DNA from: Symmetrospora coprosmae
Lineage: Eukaryota; Basidiomycota; Cystobasidiomycetes; Symmetrosporaceae
Reading direction: 5' to 3'
Assembly: GCA_008802785.1 (NCBI GenBank)
Contig: VUYT01000032.1
Coordinates: forward strand, 124,001-188,000
Length of the DNA stretch: 64,000 nt
Shown: in pieces, positions 1 through 11,420 of the stretch
How the letters are laid out: each line of letters opens with the position of its first letter
Numbering within the stretch: the first letter of the stretch is position 1
The notes under the pieces: model-generated
Databases searched by the model: none
What the model saw: the letters and a program-made list of their open reading frames with translations, nothing else
What the model was told of the DNA's origin: nothing
Translations under genes and position numbers: made by a program

Positions 1-619
1 GAGAAGTTGCCAACGCACTGGATACTTGCTCTTCAAGAGCTCGTTCTCGACCTCCTTGTCGGCCTTGGTCTCGGTCAGGACCAGAATGTCCGGGTCCTCT
101 GCCCGAACGTAGAATTCGAAACCCTGTCGAGGCAGCGTTGGAGTGAGGGAACATCGTCGATAAGCAAGCCGGGCAGAAAGTGCGGCATGTGTGCGCACCT
201 TTTTCAAGCAGGAGTTCAGCCCGCAGACTACGATGGACTGGAACGTCAGTGAACCGGATACGGGCTGCAGCGCAGACAGATAGCGCACCGTTCCAGCAGC
301 TCAGGCGCGTGGTTCCTTCTGCTTTAGAGCTCAGCTTGAGCTCGATAGGAAAGGTCGTGTTGGTGGGGAGGGATGCATCGAGCGGTTGGACGGGCTCTTT
401 CGCCGCGGCGGCCTTCTTTGGCTTCTTGGGTTTTGACGAAGAGGCAGCAGCCTCGTCCTCCTCGTCGTCGTCATCTTTGTCGAAAGTTGTGTTGACGCCT
501 GCAGGCGCTTTGCCCTTGCTCTTGCGCTGCGGCTTCTGCTGCTGCTCGTTGTCGTCGACGTCGGACTCTGGCGCGGAAGCCGTTGTGGCTTTCCTCTTTG
601 TGGAGCTCCGGGGCGGCAT
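1..619 (-). CDS. AP endonuclease, ExoIII/APE1 family (5' part; 3' end outside window)
   Basis: Exons 619-289, 227-199 and 123-<1; introns of 61 and 75 nt, the middle exon only 29 nt. The start ATG at 619 opens a basic, acidic and Lys-rich N-terminal tail (MPPRSSTKRK...), followed by the ExoIII-fold entry LSCWNVCGLNSCLKKGFEF and then DPDILVLTETKAD. The Asn of WNV and the Glu of TETK correspond to the metal-site Asn and Glu of human APE1. The enzyme family cleaves the phosphodiester 5' of abasic sites in base-excision repair; the Lys-rich tail suggests nuclear location. Only about 160 codons lie in the window, so the catalytic His and the later Asp residues cannot be checked. It is divergent from the next gene, about 290 bp away. 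Confidence 0.85.
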   Translation of the reverse strand, partial: MPPRSSTKRKATTASAPESDVDDNEQQQKPQRKSKGKAPAGVNTTFDKDDDDEEDEAAASSSKPKKPKKAAAAKEPVQPLDASLPTNTTFPIELKLSSKAEGTTRLSCWNGALSVCAAARIRFTDVPVHRSLRAELLLEKGAHTCRTFCPACLSTMFPHSNAASTGFRILRSGRGPGHSGPDRDQGRQGGRERALEEQVSSALATS

Positions 620-911
620 GCTGGAGAGTGGGCGGTGGTGTGAAAGTGTGTATGTCCTAAGGGGAGATGTGAAGCTGCTGGTCGTTGGCGAGTGCGGATG
701 GAGGAGGAAGACGGGGACGGGCGAAGCTGGAGGAGGAGGAGAAGGAGTGACGCGCCGGCCGGAGGAGGACGACGACGACGACGCGTTTAGGGGACAAGGC
801 TGCTGCCCTTCTACTCTGACTTGACCAAGAACGGTAGGGCAGGAGGGACAATACTTTGGCGTCAGTCTAGGTGAAAAGATATATCAACGCTCACACAGCG
901 CTGCCGACGCC
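620..911. promoter_or_regulatory. Divergent intergenic region
   Basis: This 292 bp stretch separates the start codons of the AP endonuclease (-) and the coiled-coil gene (+), so it should hold both promoters. It contains a GA/CGA-rich block around 700-790. I see no clear TATA box. Confidence 0.5.
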
Positions 912-2085
912 ATGCAATCTTCAGGTCAGAGCCAGAGCCAGGGACGGGCCTCCGGTGGTGGTGGCACTGGAGGAGGGCGCCGAAGGGTGGCAGCGGCGAA
1001 CATGGGCAACGATGATGGAGGCGATGAATGGGGAGGAGGAGCAGCAGCAGCAGACGATGACTGGGGAGTTGGCACTGGTGGAGGCGACAACGGCGGTGAC
1101 AGTGGCGGCAGCGGGACGAGCATGGCCACGCAGCAGGTCCTCATCAAGAATCTCCTCGGTGCGCGCGCGTGCAGCGTCGTCTCCGCCTTTTGGCATGGAG
1201 GATCGTCTGTCAAAGCACATCTGGACAACACTGACTGACCGAGCAGGAGGACTCTCTCGTGTCCTGCGGCTCGTCCCAATAACAGACAAGGCTCAGCGAG
1301 CTACCAAAAAGATCCACCGGGACCTCGAGAGCGCAAAGGAGGCCGTCTTTGCCACCGCAGAGACCGAGGTCGACGACATGCTCGAAGCCATCGACGAGGA
1401 CCTGTGCGCGTGCTCATACCTATACTGACGACCCTTTCGGAGATCGGCATGGCATGGCATGGCATGGCTGACCCTCTCATGCGCTTCCTTCCTTGCTTCC
1501 TCCGTGTAACCTGGCGCCCGGATACATCTCCCCACACTCCAGCGATGAGAGGCTCCTGCACATCGAGAAGCTGGTCAACGCAAGCCATGCCCTGCACACA
1601 AAAGCAGCCGACTACCAGTCTACGGCGGTCGAGGAGCTGCTCGCCCAGCTCTCCCTTGGGCTGAAGGAGCACATGCAGACGTACAACCCAGAGAGCGAGA
1701 CGAGGCAGAACCCTAAGAAGCGTGGGCGGACTGCATCACATCGCCTTGCATGCACACGTTCCCCGCGGCTGACCAATGGCAGCTCACGCTGGCCCACTTA
1801 CAGATGTAGGCAACAGGACCAAGCACGCCAAGCTGCTCTCGAGGAAGGCGGCCATGGTCGCCGTCAAGGAGAAGGCGCAGAGCAAGCGCGAGGAGCAGGT
1901 GCGTGTCGCGTCAATGCTGACGTGTGTTGGTCTGACTCGCAATGCCTCGCTGACGTCTCGCTTCTCCACGCGAACCCGCATCCCCGCTGAACCCGCAGAT
2001 CCAGGGCGAAGTCCGACGATTTACTCAGGCACACCGAGAGCTCTTCAAGACGCTTACTGGCGACATTGCTCCTTCGTCTACCTGA
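912..2085 (+). CDS. Coiled-coil protein of unknown function
   Basis: Exons 912-1158, 1247-1403, 1543-1721, 1804-1898 and 1999-2085 join in frame to 254 residues; every junction has GT..AG and the phases add up. The first 70 residues are Gly/Asp-rich and look disordered. The rest is almost wholly helical and charged, with heptad-like stretches (KKIHRDLESAKEAVFA, DERLLHIEKLVNAS, KEKAQSKREEQIQGEVRRF), and ends in LFKTLTGDIAPSST. Size and helix content would suit a small subunit of a larger assembly such as a kinetochore or tethering complex, but I recognise no family signature and assign no function. Intron 2 carries a GGCAT repeat. The exon model is moderately sure; the role is unknown. Confidence 0.6.
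1446..1467 (+). repeat. GGCAT pentanucleotide microsatellite
   Basis: Four tandem copies of GGCAT plus a partial one, inside intron 2 (1404-1542) of the coiled-coil gene. Confidence 0.8.
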
Positions 2086-2750
2086 TTCACAACTGCCGTC
2101 TTACATCCTTTTGTTCTTTCGTCTTTCACCGTTAGCGTAGTGCCAGACGTCCTCGTCTCAGCAGAAGTAGCAGTCAATCTCCACGTCACGGCGGTATTCC
2201 GTCCCCCCAACTCTTTCAATACCTACCGAAGTGCAATTGTAGTGCCTGTCCGTTGTACCAGGTGTGGGCTCTCTTCCTTGTCGATTTCCGCAACCAAGCC
2301 TGCTATAGGGCTGTCCGGGAACACCGCGCAGACCTTCGGCGCAGGCTCGCCGCATGGCGGGACAGCGTCAACTGCCTGTCGCTTCGGGCAATGCGACTCC
2401 GCCGGGCGAAGCGGAGCCACCGGGCACCCCACTGACGCGGCATGCTGGAGCCAATCGGCACAATGCTCGTAAGGTCAAATAGTCCATTTCTCGCAGCGAG
2501 CGTGTGTGCGTGAAGAGAGAGGAGAAGGGAAGACGACGAATGAGGGGGCGCGAGGGCGGGGTGGGGTATGTACGGGCTTACAATACAGTCGAAATGCTAT
2601 GCGGCAGAGCTGGGGGGCGTAAAGGTGTGGACAGAGCAATAAGGGGAGGAGAGGAAGTGTGGCCGATCGCATCGGATCGGCATCTACTAATATTCGAGAG
2701 GGGTCGACTGTACTGCGCTGAGGAAGGAAGCAAGCGGAAAAGGATGCTTT
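2086..2750. other. Convergent intergenic region, no gene seen
   Basis: Lies between the stop codons of two convergent genes. Short open frames here show no family features. It presumably holds both 3' ends. Confidence 0.5.
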
Positions 2751-5156
2751 CTACTTGCCTCCCGGCCCGCTGATCTTCTTTGGTGCGGGTGCGCCAGGAG
2801 CCTTGACCTGCGCCTTTGCTCCGTCGTCCGGGAGTGCGCCCCACTTTGTAATGAGGTTGGCAAACGCCTCCCCCGCGAGCTTGGAAGGGATCTCGACAAA
2901 GAAGTAGAAGGGGATGGCGGCGACGACAGAAATGGCGAACGTCACGACCCAGGTGACGCCGAGGACGCCCGAGCCGCCCGTTCCGCCGTTCGAGAGCGAG
3001 ACGCCGAGCGTGGGCACGAGCGTGTAGACGATGGCGGGGCACAGCAGGTACATGCCCGGGGCGAGCTTGCCGAGGTAGCGCATGACGACGTTGCCAAAGA
3101 TGAACTGCGCAATCGTGCTCGTCTCAATCACGAGGAAGATGCACGTCGCGAGGATGACGTCGCAGATGGCAATGTCGTCGTGGTCGCCGACGTTGATGGT
3201 CGCGAATGCAGAGTTGAGATTGTTCCGGATCGGGTTGACAAACTCAAACGCAAAGCCAATGGCGAGCAGGATGATCTGCAGTGCAATCACCCGCATCACA
3301 GGCCAGCTGCGGATCCGCGCAAACTGCCCGTGCACTGCAACGTCCGTGATGGCCAGGCCGATAATGGCAACGGCAAAATAGTTGTTGGTCGTCCACATGA
3401 AGAAGCCGAGGATGGCGTAGATCCAGTAGCGGGCCGACGAGAGGTTGCCAAGCATCATGTGAACGATCTGCAATGGTATCAGGCGGCATTTAGCGTCCTT
3501 CACTGAGCCATCCACATCGTGAGACCCTGCCACTCACGTAGACAGCGTACGAGGATTGCCAGAACCACGCATTGGTCCACAGGTTTGCGGTGAACGTCTT
3601 GGCGGTCGTAGTCAGATACTCGAAAGCGTAGAACTGCGTGAAAAGGATGATGCGATCTGAGAGTCAGACAGCATGTCATGCAAGCTTTGAACGCTGCCGG
3701 GTGTGCATGCACGCACCGAGTTAAAGATGACGGTGACGTAACCGGCGAAGCGGCTGATCATGTTCCAGTACGGCTGCTGCATGCCAGCGGCATTGCAGTC
3801 TCGGGTCGCATTGGTCGCGCCGAGAATCCAGAGGAGAGCGGCGACCACCATGACGGGGAGGATGAAACGGAAGACCCTCGTCAACATGGCGCGGGTGAGG
3901 CGGGCAAAGGCGATGGTGGGTGCGCCGGTGGAGCCGTACTGGGGAGAAGAAACTACTCAGTCAGCCTGGGAGGGGTACCGTGCCTAGGCGTCATGCGACT
4001 CACTTTGCCAAGCTCCTTGCCGCTGTTGGCGTTCGTGACTGGGACATCCCACAGAGGCGCGGAGAGCGCTCGGCCGAGGATGAGGAGGAAGAAGCACAGG
4101 CCGAGTCCGAATGAACTGCGTATGGGGGAGATTCAGTATGGCACATCGGCACCTGTCGACCTCCGCAGCCCCAGTTTGCCACTCACCGGAAGATGTAGGC
4201 AGGCGAGCTACGCTGGATGGCAGAGTAGGACTGCAGACGGGAAGGAGCGAACATCAGAACTGAAACACAACGACGTCGTGTACTACGGTAGTACCCACGT
4301 TAGGATCCGTCACTGTCGCATTGAAGAAGGTAGCGTTGATGACGATCCATGCGGCGATGAAGCGGAGTCCATCCAACCACCCGATCCTCTCCTGCTTTGT
4401 GCGCCTCTCTTCTTCGACGGCACTGGCAAACGCACCGCTGATCCTCTTGAAGCCTGATGCGCCATTGTGTGCGCCAGGCTGGTTCTGCGCAGACCGGCTG
4501 TCGCCGCTGGAAGAGGACGACGATGGCGGGAAGGACGCGAGGCCCTTCTTCTCGTCTAGGGTCGACTCGTGGTCGCCGGCGAGGGTGGGCGAGCTAGGCG
4601 AGTCTGCATACAGAGCGTGCGAGAGCGGGTGAGCGCCTCCCTGGGCACCTGGCCCACCATTGCCATGGCCGTAGGTTGAGTAGCGCGCATTCAAGCCCTG
4701 CTGGTAACCGTTCCCGCCCTGGTTGGCCGCACTCTGGTTGTACGCGCCGCCCTGTCTCGGCTGGTTGTACTGCTGCTGCTGCTGCTGCTGGGGCTGGTAC
4801 TGCTGGTAGTGGTGCTGCTGCTGGGGCTGTTGCTGCTGGGCGTGCGGGTTGAGCGGGCTGAGCGTGGGCGAGTGGGCGCCGCCGGGTCCTCCCTGCATCG
4901 ACGTCGTGCTTGCGTACCGGGGCAGGGTGGGCTGGCTGCCATATGCACCGGGCGACTGCGGCTGGTTGGCGTAGACGCCGTACTGACCCTGCTGAGGCTG
5001 GTGCGATTGGCCCGGGTGCTGGACAGGGTACATGTTTGGGTGGTGCTGCGCTTGCCCTTGCCCTTGCTGCTGATAGGGCTGCTGCATCGTGGTGTGGGCT
5101 CTCGCGGGCTGCTTGGAAGGGGTGAAAGGAGAGGCAGAGGCAGACGGAGCAGACAC
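2751..5156 (-). CDS. Acyltransferase-3 family multipass membrane protein
   Basis: Exons 5156-4299, 4230-4187, 4115-4004, 3938-3713, 3656-3538 and 3467-2751 give 691 residues; introns are 56-71 nt. The first 245 residues are Gln/Pro/Gly-rich and probably cytosolic. The family entry follows (RIGWLDGLRFIAAWIV, then AIQRSSPAYIFRSFGLGLCF), then about ten hydrophobic segments such as YWIYAILGFFMW and VTFAISVVAAIPFYFFVEIP. OafA/NolL-type proteins of this family move acyl groups onto sugars or lipids at membranes; the substrate here is unknown. The short exons 2 and 3 fall inside conserved blocks, which supports the model. The Gln-rich tail is longer than usual for the family and is encoded partly by a CTG/CAG run. 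Confidence 0.85.
4770..4830. repeat. CAG/CTG trinucleotide tract in coding sequence
   Basis: Runs of CTG on the plus strand (CAG on the coding strand) encode poly-Gln in the N-terminal tail of the acyltransferase. Confidence 0.8.
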
Positions 5157-5926
5157 TGATGTGTGTGTGTGCTATGTTCCTCTGTGTCTGATCCAGTCGA
5201 GGCAATAGAATCCACCCGTGTCAGTTGATGAGGAAAGAGGCCGCTCGTCTGCCCTGCCCTCCCTTGCCCTCGCTCCCCCAGCCAGCGCCCAGCAGTCGCG
5301 CGAGAGCTGTGCACACCGAAACGACCGCGGGGGCAGCTGCCGAGAGGGCGATGGCAAAGGATCGACCGCTCACAGCCCACTCACGCACACAGAAGGAGAT
5401 GTATAAATGAATGTGATGAGATGGTGTGTGTTTGACGATGAAGACGAAGCCCGCTCTTCTCCTCTTCGCTGCGCTGCGCTGCGCTGCAGCTGGCTGCCCG
5501 GCTGCGTTCTGCTGCTGCCCGTGCCTCCGCTTTTTTCGCCCCTCCGCCTTTGTGTTTGTTTGGCTCGCTGCAGGCTGAATTTGCAGCGCGCCCCAGGCGC
5601 GTCTGTCGAGTCTGGTGGCGGATTTAAGAAGACGGCAAGCACAAACGGATGGTGACGAAAGGAGCACAGATTGTCCAGTCGTGTCTGACAGGCTCAGCAA
5701 GCAGCAAGTACAGGACCCCGCCGTCTCTTGCATCAGCGGCATTGAAAGACCTGCCCGGAAGCTCGCTCCTGCAGCGCACGCAACGCGCACGCATCTTCAT
5801 TGCTCGAGCTCGTTCGTACAACAACGGTACAGAGCACGGAATCGCTACAGAGCACAGAAACGCACTCTAAACGCATCTGCTACTCAACGTAGACTGATCT
5901 TACATCACGCATACTCCCACTCGATG
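5157..5926. other. Intergenic: acyltransferase promoter and regulator 3' end
   Basis: Holds a TG microsatellite at about 5160-5170 and a TATAAAT-like stretch near 5402. Antisense frames here are long only because of CTG/GC-rich sequence. I see no gene. Confidence 0.5.
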
Positions 5927-8900
5927 CTAATTGCCATACCCGCGATACCCGCCGTTCTCCCTCGCCTCCCTCAGCATGGCATGCTGTTGTTGCTGCTCAA
6001 GGCTCAGAGCAGACACCGGTGCGCTGCCTGTCGGTCCATAGAAGCGGTTCTGTCCCGTGCCGCCTCCGGCGACATACCCGCCTCCTTGCCCTGGGATATA
6101 CGCTGCGCATTGTCCGGCCCGATGCTGCTGCTGCTGCTGTTGCGCACTTCGGAGCGTCTGCTCGTACTGCTGTTGACGCTGCTGAAGCTGCTGAAGCGTA
6201 TGGGAAGAGGCATTGGGCGAGGCATACGCCGCTCCTGGCGCTCGCTGAGGCTGACCGTACTGCTGCATCCCCGATTTCGAGCTGTAGCCAGGCTGCTGCT
6301 GCTGCTGCTCTGGCTGCCCGTACGGACCGAGCGCATGTGCGGCTTGCTGCTGCTGTCTTTGGTCGCGCAAGTAATCCTCCTGCTGCTGTTGCGCATACGC
6401 GCTTGACTGCTGTGCCGGATACGGCGCGGCGAAAGCGGCCGGCGGGCCAGACTGCGCGAGCGTAGCCGAAGGCGGCGGAATGGTGTTTGTCTGCTGGTAG
6501 AGCCCAACTCCCGGCGTGGGAAAGTAGTCCATCCACGCCGTGTCTAGATAGTCATTGTCCTCGCCTCCAGCACGGGCGGGCGCGATGACGGACGCAGGAG
6601 GGGGCGCAAAGGCAGGGACGGCGCCGACGCCAATCTGCTGCTGCTGCTGCTGCTGCTGTGCCTGCCCGCGCCCCCGCCCGATTAGCGGCTGACGGCTCGC
6701 TTGCTGGTCTCCGAGCGGCACTGCTGCCGCCGCGAAGGCATCCCCTGCGGTCACGGATGGATGCCGCTCAAAGTATTCATGCCCGGGCGAGCTAAAGTGC
6801 AGGCTCGTCGCGGAGACGGGCGGACTCAGGGAGTCGCCATCGTTCCCGCTGCCGCTTTTCGCAGTCCCAAGCAGGCTCTGCAGGCTGTTGGGAGGGAACG
6901 ATGCAAGCTCGGCTTGCTGCCGCAGGCTTGCTGTGATTCCAAGCGGACCCGGGCCTGCCCGCTGATGCATTGCACCAGGCTGCTGCTGCTGCTGATGTTG
7001 TAGTTGTTGTTGCTGCTGTTGCTGTTGAACCGGAGCAGGTCTCCCAGCCATGGCGAAAACCATTTCGCCTCCACTGGCATCAGCAACTGCGCCCGTAAGT
7101 GTGTTCGGATCAAGGATGACACTGCTTCTACGGCTGTTGTCGGTCGAATAGAGGCTTTGTGCCTGTGACGATGGCACCGCAGCCGAGAACGACGACACGC
7201 TCGAAGTGTGCCCGTTCCGCAGGGCATTGTACGAGATTGAAGTTCCGTCCATAGGGTCGGATCGTTGTTCATCGGGAACGAGCGGGGAAGAGCCGAATAT
7301 GGCTGCCGCACCGCCAAAGCCAGAGAGCCCTGCACCAGCCTCGTTTCGAGCTGCAGCACCACCAAGATTGCTCCCTGTATTTGGGAGGTTGCCCGAAATG
7401 CTAGCCAGCATGTCCGCCAATCCCGGATCGAGGTTTTCGTATGTCGTAGAGTATGTGCTGCTCAGAGGGCTGGGCGCCGCTGCGCTCGCGTGTGACAGTG
7501 GCACCTCAGCTCTTACTGGCTGCTGCCCTGCAGCGCCGGCTGTTGGCAGATCCGCAAAGTGGAATGTGGACGCCGTACCGCTCAGCGGTCTCGACGGCGG
7601 TGCGCTTGATGCTCCCTCCAGAGATGGAAGCGCGGTGGGCGGAGCGGAGTGATAGGCGCTCTGCTCGCGGGATCGCGCGCTGAGCGATGACGTCGCTGAA
7701 TCCCGCTCTCGTTCCCGCTCGTGCGTGCGAGCCTCGCGCTCGAGCTCGCGCGCCCGACCGTGCAGGTGGTGCGGATGCGAGTGGTGCATTCCAGCGGCCG
7801 AGTGCGTGCGGGTCGGCTGGTGCCGTTGCACGAAGTTGCCTTCGAGCTTGCGGGTCGCCGCACCGAGGACCGCCAGCTCGGCCTCTTCTTCCTTGACGGT
7901 CACAGTCGTGCCCTCACCGGTACCACCGTGGCCATCACCAGCGCTGTCCAGGGCATGTCCGAAAGTGGCCGGCGCGATGGCCGAGGGTGCAGTGAGAGGG
8001 TAGTCATACATGTCTGCCGGAGCTGCTCGACCTGCATTGAAGTTGCCCGGCTGTCCAGAGCCTGCAACAGTCGAAGAAGGTGGCACTGGATTGTTCTGAT
8101 AATGCTCGAGCTTGACTAGGGCTTGGTCGCGGAGCTTCCGCAACCGAGGGTAGAGGTCCCGCGCATGCCCGCCTTCCTTGCTGACGTTTTCCAGCAGAAG
8201 CACAGCATCATTGAGCTCGTTCCAAGCTAGTCGAGTGAGTGCCGAAGCACTGCCAATATAAGGAAGCGTCTGCGTAAGCAGTGGTTCTTCCCCTAGGGCA
8301 GCAACGGTGAAGCGACTGCACTCACGGTGACTTGATGCAGACGGCGGCAAAGCAAACACCGGCGCCGAAAGTGTGGCACTGAATATGCCACCAGCGTGCA
8401 GCAAGCTTTGGGTAGTGTGCATAGGCCGAGCGAGCGACCGCAATGAGCGTTCTTGATGCTTCCAAGCAAAGCGAGACGACCGATTGCGCCCAGGGCGAGC
8501 GGAGCTGAGGCGAAGACGAAATATCACGTCATCAGAGAGCCGCTCGTTACGCGGATTCTGAGCGTGCGCGGACTCACCGGCTCGGCGGAGTAATGCTCGA
8601 TGGCATTGGCAAAGGCGACTCGGTGCAGGAAGAGCATCGTCTCATTGATCATGACAGTCATGGTGTGGCGCTGATACAGTTGCCGCTGCTCGTCAATGCC
8701 AAGCTCAGAAGGCTTCGGCGCAGTGCGATCCGTGGTTGAGTCGAAGCGGAGCCATTGGGGAAGAGTGGCTTTGAAGTTGCGGATCTTGCGGTCGTGCAGG
8801 AGGATGGCTGGACCGCGAGCGTAGTAGAAAGGCGAACGAGTCAGTATCGAATATCGTTATCAGACAGACTATGCAGCTCATCCTCACTTTCGTAGGCTGG

Positions 8901-10874
8901 TCGGCCGACGGAGAGGCAATCGTCGCACAGATCGCCGACAATCATGGCAAAGGACCATTTGGCTCTCTGGAATTCCAGGGACTATCGGCCGGTAATGGCT
9001 TTCAGCGTGTGCGTACAGGTCTCAGATTCGAAGAGCGCGCGGTGACCCACCTTGCCCTCTATGCACTCATTCATGGGCGGCTCTGGCATAATGGTATCCC
9101 AGTGTTTCGAGTTGAGCATGTATGGTCGTCCCAGGATCAGCGATTGCAGTCTATCGTAGCTGACAATCTCCCAGAAGAGCCAGCGTCGGATTGTAAGGTG
9201 CGGTTCCGGGATGGCCCATATGCTGCCGTCTCGGTGAATGCCCGTGGACAGCACCATCCGTCCGGCAAGGCCGAGAAGCGGCCACGCTCTGAACGCGCCC
9301 GTCTGGCTGTGGCACGTGAGCTGCCAGGTGCTCATGAGGTGCAAGCACTGTATGCTCGCCAGGCTGGGGACATTGAGGAATCTCGCGCTCGTCAGGCAAG
9401 CCTGCGCAATCGAGTGGTACTTCGGTGAACGGACATCCTTCATGTCGGCGCTGAGATCGAATGAGACTCCCAGCGCGAGCACCATGAAGACTAGCGCGAG
9501 CTGCTCGAGAGGGAGCGGCGGGTCGGCGCCGAAGTCGTATGCGTCTCGGAGGTGTTTTTCGAAGACCTCGCGCTTGAGAGGCTCAAACATCTGAGGGCCG
9601 ACCGCAGCGCGTTAGCTAGGACAGGGATTAAATGGGGTATTGCTCGAGCGCGACAAATTCCCTCACATATGCGCAATTGGTGTAGTAGGCTTCAGCGAGT
9701 CTGCGCGACTCCGAGATGGGCGGTAGCATGACCTGAAAGTCCTCCACCTCCAGATTTCGGCTGGACATGGGAAAGGAAGAGCTGCCGAGCCGCAAGCTTG
9801 CCGCATCCGCTCCGTCGTCTTCGTCGGATCCATCCGAGAGACCAGCTCCGTCCTCGTCGTCTGACCCTGCATCGTGGAAGAGGGCGTTGGCGGCCGACTT
9901 GCCGAGATAGCGGGACGATCCGTCGTCTCCGAGCAGCAGCGTGCCCATGACTTCTGCGACGTCTGCCACTCCAGGATGCTCCTCCTCCTTACTAGCCTTG
10001 CTCCCATACTGCTGCTGGCCGCTGCCGAACGCTTGCTGGTACCCCTGCGGCTGATACGAAGACGAGGGCTCGGCGAGGTTGGCGCTGCTGCTAGCGCTCA
10101 GCTCGGACTGGGCCGTAGCCTGCGCGAGGTAGTACTCGAGCTCTCGTATGCGCTCGTGCAGAGCTCCGACCTCCTTGGTGCGCGAGGGGCGTATCTCCTT
10201 GAGCACCTCCTCCGGACAGATGTGTGCACATTTCCTGGAAGATGGGAATGGAGGGTGCCAGTCAGTCTAGTGAGCGGTCTGTGAACCGGAGGTAGCCCAC
10301 CTCTTGACGCAGCTCTGCGTGGGTCGCGTTCGCGGGGACAAGAGTGGAGAAAGCAGGGACAGGGACAGGGCAGATAGGCAGGTACAGGGAAGATAGGGGT
10401 CAGTCGGTCAATCTCTCGGTCAGCCTGCATGATGGCGGTGATAGCGAGTCGCTCGCAAGAAAGGGAATAGAAGCGACGCACACTGCATGGCCAGGGCTCT
10501 CTGCTGCATTTCAGTTTGAGCCGCCTGCACTCTGCGCAGCTCAGAGCCGACCTGTTGCGCTTCTGCCTCGGTGCCTTGCCAGAGTGGCCCTCGCGCTCGT
10601 CGAGCTCGTGCTGCTGCAGCATTGCCCCTGCATCACCCTCCCCATAGTCGCCAGATTCGTCCCCGATGCCTCCCATACTCATGTTCATGCTCATGAGCTG
10701 CGGGCCGTGCAGCAGCTCCATCGTGGATGCCCTCGGGCCGAGCGACGCCGTCTCGCCTGGCCAGCCATGGTTGCGCTCCATGCTGCTCGGCGGGTACGCA
10801 GACAGCGGCTGCGCTAACGAGGCTGGAGGAGCAGCTTGCCCGCCATACTGGTACGGGTGCTGCTGCTGCTGCAT
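5927..10874 (-). CDS. Zn2Cys6 fungal-specific transcription factor
   Basis: Exons 10874-10482, 10314-10301, 10234-9667, 9590-9051, 8981-8888, 8807-8578, 8504-8326 and 8249-5927 join to 1446 residues. The 14-nt second exon sits inside the zinc cluster and restores CAECRRLKLKCSR-EPWPC-SSC-VKRKCAHIC, with Cys at 113, 116, 123, 130, 133 and 142. A short coiled coil follows (ALHERIRELEYYLAQA), as in Gal4-type dimers. Then comes the fungal-specific middle domain (MFEPLKREVFEKHL, FLNVPSLASIQCLHLMS, RMVLSTGIHRD, LFWEIVSYDR). The last 600 residues are Gln/Ser-rich with poly-Gln runs and probably form an activation domain. The protein should bind CGG-containing sites in the nucleus. Target genes and inducer cannot be told. 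The model rests on family motifs crossing most junctions. Confidence 0.88.
6120..7030. repeat. Cluster of CAG/CTG tracts coding for poly-Gln
   Basis: Separate runs near 6120-6140, 6290-6310, 6635-6658 and 6981-7029 encode Gln blocks in the C-terminal region of the Zn2Cys6 factor. On the plus strand they read as spurious poly-Leu frames. Confidence 0.85.
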
Positions 10875-11420
10875 GAGCGCAGGCGAGCTCTCAGGCTGTG
10901 GCTGTCGCTGTCGGATTGCTCATGCATTCACGAGGGCGGCAGACGAACAAAGCCAGGGACGGGACGGGGACACTCGCGCAGGCGCTGGCGGAATTTGGGC
11001 TTCTCTACGAAAGCGATAAAGTTGCATCCCTTGCCTCCAAAGATCTTGCTGACATGCAGATCCTACACAGTGATTGTACAGCGGTCAATGTATATCACGG
11101 TAAGGTCAAAGAAGAAAGCGCTCCGCTTGCGGGTCCCAGTCTCCGTGCTTTTCTTTCCTCCATAAAGAGCGCATGTATCGCCGGCACGCGGGGCAAGCAC
11201 CCTAGCGTCGCGTGAGTGGCGTGTTGAAGCGTCGGATCAGCAGGTGAGTGAGAACCAGAGACGTTCGCATTCCTCCTTCGCAGATGTGGCTAGCAACCAT
11301 ACCCTGGCTGACTGCGACTGCCCTGGTGCGGTAGGGTGCGGTGCGGGCCTTGAGCTGTGCCTGATTCTGCAGCGCCCGCGAAGGCGAATCGTCCTCCCGA
11401 CAATCGACGCATGCTGCACC
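10875..11420. other. Intergenic: promoter of the Zn2Cys6 factor
   Basis: Lies upstream of the minus-strand regulator and downstream of the F-box/LRR gene. A plus-strand open frame at 10898-11215 has no recognisable domain and I do not support it as a gene. Confidence 0.5.

Noticed and set aside
4740-4840. Short regular repeats that might suggest an array
   Set aside because: Pure trinucleotide repeats inside a coding frame, with no spacer structure; not CRISPR.
5615-6406. Long plus-strand frame rich in Leu (263 residues)
   Set aside because: It is the antisense of CAG repeats in the Zn2Cys6 gene; CTG triplets read as Leu. No family features.
10898-11215. Plus-strand frame of 105 residues in the promoter of the Zn2Cys6 factor
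   Set aside because: No recognisable domain, no support from splice sites or neighbours.
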